Positions 34,685-41,803 of a stretch of DNA of 64,000 nt are shown here, piece after piece. The stretch comes from a bacterium UBP14_UBA6098 (GTDB lineage Bacteria; UBP14; UBA6098). The stretch is taken from contig DIWU01000020.1 in NCBI GenBank assembly GCA_002428525.1, forward strand, positions 7,211 to 71,210, in the 5' to 3' direction. Position 1 is the first letter of the stretch. Each line of letters starts with the position of its first letter. The notes beneath the pieces are model-generated. The model saw nothing but the letters and a program-made list of their open reading frames with translations. It was not told the DNA's origin and did not search any database. A program made the position numbers and the translations under genes.

Positions 34685-36967
34685 CTATCGGTCGATGAAT
34701 ATGCCGTCGCCGGTTTTTTTATCCTTGTCGTCGTCGGTGAGGGCGGCTGAATTATTCTTGCGCTTTCCTGAGGTCATGGAATAATCGTCTTCCGCGCCGC
34801 CTTGGTCGATTTGAAGCCCGATATTTCTATCCCCGAAAGTCGAATGGTAATCCAATCCTCCGCCAGAACCGTTGGAGGTGCCGCCGGCGATATAGCTATC
34901 GACACCCTGAAGGTCGAGGCATACCGCGATTGCGCTCTGCGCCGCGCCTCCTTGAGACAGCGAGGTGCCGTAGTAGTAATCGTCGCCGGCCATATCGACA
35001 AACCACGCTGAAACTATATCCCAAGCGCCGCCCTGATTGACCGCCTCGTTCCCGCGATAGCGGTCGTCACCGGAATGATCGATGAAACACCCCGCGGCTT
35101 GATGGGCGCCAGCCCCCTGAACATAACGGTTTCCGATATAGACATCATCCCCGCCAAGCTCGTTTAAAATCCCTAACCCGAGGAAATATCCGCAGGCCTG
35201 TGAGAAATTGCCGGCCTCGTAATAGTCGTCGCCCTCGCGATCGCAAAGGATTCCGATTCCGCCCTCGGCGACCGTGCGGAAGCCCATTCCAACCCCTTGA
35301 CTCCAGCCCTCCCAAGTGTCCTCGTTGCCATAGCCGTTCGGGTGCTTGTGCGAGGCGATATATCTGTCGTCGCCGGAGCAATCGACCAGCATGCCCAATC
35401 CCTTAGTCACGCCGACCCCTTGCGAATAGCGCGTGCTTTGGAATAGGTCGTCGCCGGAACCGTCGAAAAGAAGCCCGACACCGAAAGCCGCAAAGCCCTG
35501 CGCGCATTCGTCGGCGAGATAAATATCCTCGCCGGTGCTATCGAAAAGAAGCCCTGTCCCGCAAAAGGAGGCACCTTGGCAAAGGCGATTGCCGCTGTAA
35601 ATATCGTCTCCAGTGAAATCGAGGAGACATCCCGCCCCGCAAAAGCCGGAGCCGATGGAGCCTTCCGTTTTTCGAATATACTTATCATCGCCTGCGAAAT
35701 CGATATGGAGCCCGGATCGCCCTGCAGAAAACCTGTGGGATACAATATCATATATAGTATAGGGCGTTCCGCCGCAATGATTTAGATATGTGTCGTCGCC
35801 TCCGAGATCGATCCAAATCGAAGCGCCTTGGGAATATGTCATGCTCTCGAACCCGGAAACAATAACCCGCCCGTAAACCGGAACCTCGATTCCCGAGGAG
35901 TCCCGTCGGCCTAAGATCGCCGTCTTGTTCACGAGAAAATCGAGGCCTAAATCAGCGCCCTCGCCGGGAACGATTCTCGATAGAAAGCCCGTGAAATCCG
36001 CCTCGGAGAGCGCGGCCAAAACCTCCCCGGCCTCGACCAGCTTTTCATAGCGAATCTTCTTCGTCGAGGCGATCAGCTCGTAGTAGCCATCGACTAACTC
36101 CTCGTTTTCATCCGTGTGGATATAAACCGTTTTGCAGAAAGTATTTAGGAGAAACGGCGCAAGGTCGGAAATCGCTTGAAGCTCTTCGGCCTCGAGATCG
36201 ATGAAGGCCGAGTCGATGAGCGAATTCGCTCGTTGGACAATAGCGATGACTTGATCGAGGTTCTCGATAACGAGGCGGTTTGCAGGCGCATTGCCCTCGA
36301 TATTCAGGGCTCGATACGCCCCCCGAAAGACCTCGATTGGCGAGCCGCCCTCGACTGCCGCGGCCGAGATCGCCTCCCTCGCCGAGGGCACGCAGGAGGC
36401 CGGCTCGAGCATTATCGCCGAAACGAGATCGAGCATATAAAAACCGGCGTATGATGCAAACTCCTGTCTGAAAGACCCTGCGAGCTTGTTATAGGCCGAA
36501 TCCAACTCGAACTGTTCCACAGCACCGAAGAAGGCGAAAACCGATTCATCCGCGCGCCAATCGGGGAGGATCTCCTCGGCGCTTTTTGGAAAAACCTCTC
36601 GCCCGCCGGCCTTGAGCGAGCCTTGAAAATCCGACCGTTTCCCCAATATCAGCGGAATGGATAGCGTGTTCTTGCATCGCTGAACCGATAGCTTAACTCT
36701 GTCACCGGGGGTTTTCGTTTGCAGAAAAGCGGATAGCGAATCACTGCAGGATATGGTTTTGCCATCGGCGCTGAGAATGACATCGCCAAGCTCGAGCCCT
36801 GCGATATCCGCGGGAGAATGGCGAACAATCTGTGTTAGCTCGATTCCGCTCGAGTCCGGTAGGGGATTATAGCTAATCCCGATGAAGACCTCGTTTTGGG
36901 CGAGGCTCGTATATGGGAAAAACAGAATCGAGATTAAGACAGCAATGGATAACAGTTTACCAAACAT
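34685..36967 (-). CDS. Secreted PDZ protein with about eleven ~26-residue GDDxY repeats
   Basis: 760 residues. Signal peptide MFGKLLSIAVLISILFFPYTSLA, then a PDZ domain (about 30-112: ISYNPLPDSSGIELTQIVRHSPADIAGLELGDVILSADG). A helical middle follows (about 130-330). Residues about 383-690 are repeats with the pattern G-x-L-x-D-x-x-G-D-D-x-Y-x(6)-Q-G-x(4)-G, for example GLLFDGSGDDLFQSTRYSQG and GILNELGGDDVYIGNRYVQG. A beta-solenoid, perhaps binding metal through the GDD turns, is inferred. The C-terminus is short and charged (DKDKKTGDGIFIDR). No name is known to me for this repeat. Confidence 0.75.
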   Translation of the reverse strand: MFGKLLSIAVLISILFFPYTSLAQNEVFIGISYNPLPDSSGIELTQIVRHSPADIAGLELGDVILSADGKTISCSDSLSAFLQTKTPGDRVKLSVQRCKNTLSIPLILGKRSDFQGSLKAGGREVFPKSAEEILPDWRADESVFAFFGAVEQFELDSAYNKLAGSFRQEFASYAGFYMLDLVSAIMLEPASCVPSAREAISAAAVEGGSPIEVFRGAYRALNIEGNAPANRLVIENLDQVIAIVQRANSLIDSAFIDLEAEELQAISDLAPFLLNTFCKTVYIHTDENEELVDGYYELIASTKKIRYEKLVEAGEVLAALSEADFTGFLSRIVPGEGADLGLDFLVNKTAILGRRDSSGIEVPVYGRVIVSGFESMTYSQGASIWIDLGGDDTYLNHCGGTPYTIYDIVSHRFSAGRSGLHIDFAGDDKYIRKTEGSIGSGFCGAGCLLDFTGDDIYSGNRLCQGASFCGTGLLFDSTGEDIYLADECAQGFAAFGVGLLFDGSGDDLFQSTRYSQGVGVTKGLGMLVDCSGDDRYIASHKHPNGYGNEDTWEGWSQGVGMGFRTVAEGGIGILCDREGDDYYEAGNFSQACGYFLGLGILNELGGDDVYIGNRYVQGAGAHQAAGCFIDHSGDDRYRGNEAVNQGGAWDIVSAWFVDMAGDDYYYGTSLSQGGAAQSAIAVCLDLQGVDSYIAGGTSNGSGGGLDYHSTFGDRNIGLQIDQGGAEDDYSMTSGKRKNNSAALTDDDKDKKTGDGIFIDR

Positions 36968-37024
36968 TATATTACACCATTTATTTGATGTTAATTATCA
37001 TCTGATTAATAAGCTAACAAAAGG

Positions 37025-38038
37025 TCACTTAGTGGAATCGATATCCGTCTCGAGGCTATCGAATGTGACAAGAGGAGGCGCTTCGTCCGTAATTTCCGGC
37101 AAGATATCCATGACATCATCCCAGATCCTGAACGGCTCGAACAGCCAATCGATGGAACGCCCAAAGCGATACCATCTGAAGCTTCCGCGAGAGGTTCGCG
37201 ACCAAAGAACACCAATAACCTGCCCGTGAATGTCGTCGATATAGAACGGGAAGAAAACCCCGCGATTATCGACGAGAAAAACCTGTGATTTTGGAACTAC
37301 GACCGGGCCGAAGTTTTCGGGGCCGTTATACTTATGATTTTCAGGCATGTTGATCTCTATAGAGTTGACATAGATAGAACCCTCGATCGCTCGGAGTGTA
37401 TCGAGCGGAGCGGCCAAGACCATGTGGACGAAATAATTATCCCCGCCGATGTTCTCCGGCACGGGGTCGTGATAAACAATGTCCCCGACCTTAACCGAAT
37501 CGGCGCGCGAAGGGCCGATATTCTTGATTCCATAAGCCCCGCGATGCACGATCACAGCGTCGCCGTTCAAAAGGAGGGGCTCCATATGTATATCCTCGAC
37601 TGGAAAACGATATACCTTGAAACCGAATGTCGCGTTTAACAGGTGGAATGGCCCGATAGCGATCAAATACAGAAAGATATATAAGAAGATATTGCGAACC
37701 ACAGTATCGGCATCGCCGGGGAGTTTTTTGCATCGCAGTGCGAGAATAACCGACAATAAGGAAGGTAAAAGCAGAATCGTAAACATGAGGATTGGAGTCC
37801 ATATCCCCAAGGAAGTCTGAATAATAAAAACGCGGCTGATGAGCATAGCCGCGCCGGACAAGAGGATTATATCGAAAGCGAGTCTATGATTCTTCTGAAT
37901 ACATTGAGCTAAGCCCGGAAAAAACAGAGTAAAAAAGCTAATGATAACACGCATCCAAAGCGGGGCAGAGGTTCGCCTCATCCTTGCGGCGATCTTGGCT
38001 GACTTGGAGTCCTCATATGTATAACCCATGAAGTCCAT
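37025..38038 (-). CDS. Signal peptidase I-like membrane protein lacking catalytic Ser and Lys
   Basis: 337 residues. Several hydrophobic helices (about 28-135) are followed by an S26-type fold: FKVYRFPVEDIHMEPLLLNGDAVIVHRGAYGIKNIG, VKVGDIVYHDP, NYFVHMVLAAPLDTLRAIEGSIYVNSIEI and the late QVFLVDNRG...IHGQVIGVLWSRT. In active signal peptidases the motif is SGSMxPTL; here the Ser position is His (IHMEPLL), and the YIKR Lys position is not Lys (YFVHMV). It is therefore probably not a Ser/Lys protease. It starts seven bases behind the rodZ stop. Confidence 0.72.
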   Translation of the reverse strand: MDFMGYTYEDSKSAKIAARMRRTSAPLWMRVIISFFTLFFPGLAQCIQKNHRLAFDIILLSGAAMLISRVFIIQTSLGIWTPILMFTILLLPSLLSVILALRCKKLPGDADTVVRNIFLYIFLYLIAIGPFHLLNATFGFKVYRFPVEDIHMEPLLLNGDAVIVHRGAYGIKNIGPSRADSVKVGDIVYHDPVPENIGGDNYFVHMVLAAPLDTLRAIEGSIYVNSIEINMPENHKYNGPENFGPVVVPKSQVFLVDNRGVFFPFYIDDIHGQVIGVLWSRTSRGSFRWYRFGRSIDWLFEPFRIWDDVMDILPEITDEAPPLVTFDSLETDIDSTK

Positions 38039-38044
38039 AGAAAC

Positions 38045-39070
38045 CTAATCGCCTGAGGGTGGCCCCTCCTCGGGCGGTGTGTTGACATTCCTAACGATGC
38101 TCGTTCCCGGGCGACGCGTGATGATCTGAGGTTGAGCCGCGCTCGTGTCCGGAGGCTCGAGAGGCGGTCCGCCGATAATATTCGGTCGTGGCGGCCGAGG
38201 AAGGCTAATCTGCTCGGCACCCTCGAGAAGCTGGAGAATATTGCCCCTATTAATATCGAAGTCCATCGGATAGGTTCGCTCGGGCCACTCGGCTAAATCG
38301 AAGCCGTTGACAGTGAGGTGCATGACATTAGGCGCGCCCATAGTTAAAAAGAAAGCGTTTTTGGCGACGAAACGAAGTGTATCGCGGGAATCGATATCGC
38401 CCTTGTATGACCGATGATAATCGCTCTCGACGAGAACCCAAGTCTTCTGACGGGCAACAATAGCCAGTGTCAATGAATCCGCGCGACCGAGCGCCCATGC
38501 GGGGTTGATGTCTCCGAGCTTGAGGCGTATTTCTTGAGTCAAATCCTCGAGTGTGATCGACGAGACCAGTTTTTTATCGTTAGAGCCGGCGGAATCGGAT
38601 GAAAGCACATCGTTTACGCTTGTGACCGGCATCGAGTTTCGCGCCCTATCCTTGAAGATAATGATCGCAATAACCGCGACAACGACTATCGCGATAACGC
38701 CGATAATTATCGTCGATCTCGAAAGCTGTATTCTTTTTGGAAGAAAAGCCTTACGGGTTGATTGTCTTTTTGGGATAGGGGATTCGAAGGGGGGAGGCTC
38801 TTTTGTGAAGCCGGAAAAGATCCGACGCGCCTTCGGTTTGGGCCGCTCCGATTCATAACGGGAAAGCAGTTCCTCGATATCCGCGCCGAGGATATCGCCG
38901 TAACTTTTAATGAAGCCGCGAACATAGATATCCGGTGGGAGTGCGTGATAATCGCCGTCTTCGAGGGCAACTATATATAGCAAACTGATTCTTGTAAGCC
39001 TTGATATCTCCTCGCGACTGATACCGCGGGCCTCTCTCATCTGTTGAAGGTATTGGCCAAGTTCTCTCAT
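38045..39070 (-). CDS. rodZ: RodZ-like protein: N-terminal HTH, one transmembrane helix, periplasmic DUF4115-like domain
   Basis: 341 residues. The N-terminus LGQYLQQMREARGISREEISRLTRISLLYIVALEDGDYHALPPDIYVRGFIKSYGDIL is the HTH_25 domain that binds MreB in RodZ. A basic linker and one TM (STIIIGVIAIVVVAVIAIIIF, about 118-138) follow. The outer part has LTLAIVARQKTWVLVESD...LRFVAKNAFFLTMGAPNVMHLTVNG, the DUF4115 pattern, and a Pro-rich tail. A role in cell shape is expected from the family. It is in operon with the pseudo-signal peptidase. Confidence 0.87.
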   Translation of the reverse strand: MRELGQYLQQMREARGISREEISRLTRISLLYIVALEDGDYHALPPDIYVRGFIKSYGDILGADIEELLSRYESERPKPKARRIFSGFTKEPPPFESPIPKRQSTRKAFLPKRIQLSRSTIIIGVIAIVVVAVIAIIIFKDRARNSMPVTSVNDVLSSDSAGSNDKKLVSSITLEDLTQEIRLKLGDINPAWALGRADSLTLAIVARQKTWVLVESDYHRSYKGDIDSRDTLRFVAKNAFFLTMGAPNVMHLTVNGFDLAEWPERTYPMDFDINRGNILQLLEGAEQISLPRPPRPNIIGGPPLEPPDTSAAQPQIITRRPGTSIVRNVNTPPEEGPPSGD

Positions 39071-39128
39071 AATTGCTTTTCTATAAAAAACTTATATGAA
39101 TATCTTAAAGTAATACTTGAGCTGATAA

Positions 39129-39722
39129 TCATCGAGATATAATCTCTAACCTTAGAATATTAAACTTGGACAGTAGAACTGTCAAGCGGAAAAGCGGAAG
39201 GCCGACAACATTGAAGTAATCCCCCCGAACCTCGCGAACCAGAAGTGCGCCCTTTTCTTGGATTCCATAAGCACCGGCCTTGTCCATCGGCTCGTCGGTG
39301 TCGATATAGGCCGTGATTTCCTCCGAGGTCATCGCACCGAAGAGGACTTCGGTCGCCTCGAAATCGGTTCCGAGGCGGTCGGAACCGCTGTCCCAAATCG
39401 CCAAGCCTGTAAATACCGTATGGCTTCGTCCTTGAAGCATGGTCAGGTATTCGAAAGCGCTTTCGCGTGAGCGGGGCTTTTCTAAGAGGCGGTTTTCGCA
39501 AACGACGATAGTATCGCAACCGAGGACGAGGCCGGGCTCCGGCGGTAATGCGCTTTTGGCCTTTTGCGCGGCGAGTTCGATTGCGAAAAGCTCCGGCCGA
39601 TTTGAATCGAAGCGCGGCTTTATGGCTATTTTTCTTCGGGGGACCTTCTCGAAGGGGATTCCGACGCGAGCGAGTAGCTCACTGCGCCTCGGGGATTCGG
39701 AGGCTAAAAAGATCGGCTTCAT
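39129..39722 (-). CDS. maf: Maf-like nucleoside triphosphate pyrophosphatase
   Basis: 197 residues. LASESPRRSELLARVGIPFE (substrate-binding SxSPRR), GCDTIVVCENRLLEKP, LQGRSHTVFTGLAI and YIDTDEPMDKAGAYGIQEKGALLV are the family motifs of dTTP/UTP-type Maf enzymes that clean the nucleotide pool. The C-terminus is slightly extended. Its ATG overlaps the stop of dtd by four bases, so the two are co-translated. Confidence 0.92.
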   Translation of the reverse strand: MKPIFLASESPRRSELLARVGIPFEKVPRRKIAIKPRFDSNRPELFAIELAAQKAKSALPPEPGLVLGCDTIVVCENRLLEKPRSRESAFEYLTMLQGRSHTVFTGLAIWDSGSDRLGTDFEATEVLFGAMTSEEITAYIDTDEPMDKAGAYGIQEKGALLVREVRGDYFNVVGLPLFRLTVLLSKFNILRLEIISR

Positions 39723-40207
39723 CGGCCACCTATCGGCGCGAGATCGCGATCGTTAAGTCGCCTTGTTTCGCGCGAGTTTAAAATTACTGTCACAGGCCCG
39801 TCGTTGATAAGCTCCACGGCCATCGTGGCGCCGAAAAGGCCTCTTGCGGTTCGAATGCCGTGCTTCTCGACCTCGTCGCAGAAGGCATTGTAGAGCTTCT
39901 CCGCCTCGTCGGGTTTCATGGCATTAGAAAAGCTGGGCCTCCGGCCTTTACGGGTGTTGGCGCAGAGCGTGAACTGGCTGACACAAAGGGCCTCGCCGCC
40001 GGTTTCGAGAAGCGACAGGTTCATAACGCCGCAATCGTCGTCGAAGATGCGGAGATTCACCGCCTTTTCCGCCAAAAAATTGGCATCGTCTTTAGTGTCG
40101 TTCGTGAAAACACCGAGAAGAATGAGCAAACCTCGCCCGATTCGCGAGATTTCGCGAGCATCCACCGAAACAGAGGCTTGAGCTACCCGTTGAATCAGAG
40201 CGATCAT
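39719..40207 (-). CDS. dtd: D-aminoacyl-tRNA deacylase
   Basis: 162 residues from ATG 40207, which overlaps the stop of the UbiA gene (ATGA). It starts MIALIQRVAQASVSVD and contains the DTD hallmarks VSQFTLCANTRKGRRPSF (SQFTL) and INDGPVTVILNS (xGPVT). It removes D-amino acids or Gly from tRNAs. The longer upstream frame lies within the UbiA gene and lacks conserved sequence. Confidence 0.94.
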   Translation of the reverse strand: MIALIQRVAQASVSVDAREISRIGRGLLILLGVFTNDTKDDANFLAEKAVNLRIFDDDCGVMNLSLLETGGEALCVSQFTLCANTRKGRRPSFSNAMKPDEAEKLYNAFCDEVEKHGIRTARGLFGATMAVELINDGPVTVILNSRETRRLNDRDLAPIGGR

Positions 40208-41073
40208 GCCGTGATACCCCCCAAATACAGGGCGAACAGGCCGCCCGCCATGATCCACTTGAGGTCGGAGGCGATCTTTGTCGCCCGTCTCGAGGTGATG
40301 CTTTGTGGGAGCATCCAAGCGAAAAGGATTATCGGTAGGTCAGCGAAGAGGAGAACAGAACCCAAGAACCAAAGGGAAAAGACGCCGGTGAAGTAGGCAA
40401 GCAACGTTATGGGCACGATCGCGAGCAGAAATATCGAGGCGAATATCGCCGATCGTTTCGGGCCGATCACAACCGGCAAGGTTCTTATTTGCATAGCCTC
40501 CTCGGTCTCGAGGTCGGCGATGTCTTTGACGATTTCCCGCGAGGAGTGAAACAGGAAGGCGAATGCCGCGGCGAAGATATGTTTCGCATCGATTGCGGCG
40601 AACGATCCGGCAAATATGAAAACTGCGCCACCGAGCAATCCTATGGACAGATTACCCGCGAGTGGCGTCCTCTTCAAAAGCATGTTATACAATAAGAGTG
40701 TTGCCGCACAGGCTATCGCAATCGTCCCGGGAACGGCGAAGCCGAGGAGTATTGCGCAGATCGAAAGCGAGATACCGAGCGAGAAAAGGACAATACCGAT
40801 CTTCAGCGCGGTTCGTCTCGGGATCGAGCCGGAGGGTATCGGCCGCGAGGGGTGGGCTTTTCTGTCGATCTCCGAATCGAGGGCGTCGTTGAGGGCGTTT
40901 CCGCCGGAGAAGATAAAGGCCGTTATCGCGATGGCAAGCGGCCAATATCGCTCGAGGTCTCCATTGAACACGAGGCCGATATAGACGCAAATCATCGCAA
41001 AGAGGGTGTTCAACGGCCTTAAAAGGCCGAAGGCACCGGAGAGTTTCGATCGTTTTCTATTGGGCTTTGCCAT
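40204..41073 (-). CDS. UbiA-family prenyltransferase, DGGGP-synthase-like
   Basis: 289 residues with eight or nine TM helices. First Asp-rich motif: SGGNALNDALDSEIDRKAHPSRPIPSG; second: SREIVKDIADLETEEAMQIRTLPVVIG. The RPIPSG and REIVKDIxD forms are like archaeal digeranylgeranylglyceryl-phosphate synthases, which add the second geranylgeranyl chain of ether lipids. FCB-group bacteria are reported to carry such genes. Menaquinone- or heme-type prenyl transfer remains possible. ATG 41073 is chosen; no Shine-Dalgarno is clear. Co-translated with dtd. Confidence 0.8.
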   Translation of the reverse strand: MAKPNRKRSKLSGAFGLLRPLNTLFAMICVYIGLVFNGDLERYWPLAIAITAFIFSGGNALNDALDSEIDRKAHPSRPIPSGSIPRRTALKIGIVLFSLGISLSICAILLGFAVPGTIAIACAATLLLYNMLLKRTPLAGNLSIGLLGGAVFIFAGSFAAIDAKHIFAAAFAFLFHSSREIVKDIADLETEEAMQIRTLPVVIGPKRSAIFASIFLLAIVPITLLAYFTGVFSLWFLGSVLLFADLPIILFAWMLPQSITSRRATKIASDLKWIMAGGLFALYLGGITA

Positions 41074-41125
41074 CGCAATAAAATACACTCTTAGCGAGCC
41101 GATGTCAACACGAGACTGGCGAGTT

Positions 41126-41776
41126 TTATCTCAACTCTCGAACCATCTTGTCCACAAGCGGCGACTTATAGGCGATATAGCAGGCGATTATCGCGACCGC
41201 CACACCGGAGGGGAGATCGAGAAACCAGTGCTGTTTAACGAACATAGTCGAGAGCGAGATAGCGAAGGCGATGAGCAGACCGATTGCGCCGAGGGCCTTC
41301 TTATATCGAAAAGTGATCAAGGCCGCGGTCCAGCTGTAGGTGACATGTTGGCTCGGGAAGCAATTGTAGGGGTTGTCTTTGCAGTAGATCTTCAGAAGCA
41401 AGCGCGAGGCGAAATCCGTTTCGGTGATCTCTGGGCGAATCATCTGTGTTCGCCAAAGAAGAAAGAAAGCCGAGGTGACGAGGCCGCTAATCACGAAGGC
41501 TGTGGCGCCGCGGACAAGCTCCTCTCTGGATTTCACGATCAGAATCGGGAAGGCGATTATCGGATAATAAAGGTAATAAAGCCATACCCAGCGCGGGTCG
41601 AAGGGGACAAGCTCATCGATGGGAGTGAGCAATATCGTCCCCGGTTTTCCGGCGTGATATTGGTTGATCAGGAAATATAGAGTGGCCGAGATTGTGTATA
41701 TCCCGGCCATTATGATGAGTTTCCAACCCCAAAGGGGGAGATCGACCTGTTTGTTCTTATCGATTGAAGAACACAT
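41126..41776 (-). CDS. PAP2-type phosphatase / inositolphosphotransferase-like membrane protein
   Basis: 216 residues and about six TM helices. The PAP2 catalytic motifs are NCFPSQHVTYSW (PSxH) and STMFVKQHWFLDLPSGV (SxxxxxQHxxxD), both with their His. The first motif (KxxxxxxRP) is reduced to RTQMIRPE. The QHWFLD variant is typical of the inositolphosphotransferase/sphingolipid-synthase-like branch. It may dephosphorylate a lipid phosphate or transfer a head group; given UbiA two genes away a lipid role is plausible. Confidence 0.78.
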   Translation of the reverse strand: MCSSIDKNKQVDLPLWGWKLIIMAGIYTISATLYFLINQYHAGKPGTILLTPIDELVPFDPRWVWLYYLYYPIIAFPILIVKSREELVRGATAFVISGLVTSAFFLLWRTQMIRPEITETDFASRLLLKIYCKDNPYNCFPSQHVTYSWTAALITFRYKKALGAIGLLIAFAISLSTMFVKQHWFLDLPSGVAVAIIACYIAYKSPLVDKMVRELR

Positions 41777-41803
41777 TTTTAACTTTTTTTGGTGGCTCGG
41801 CGC

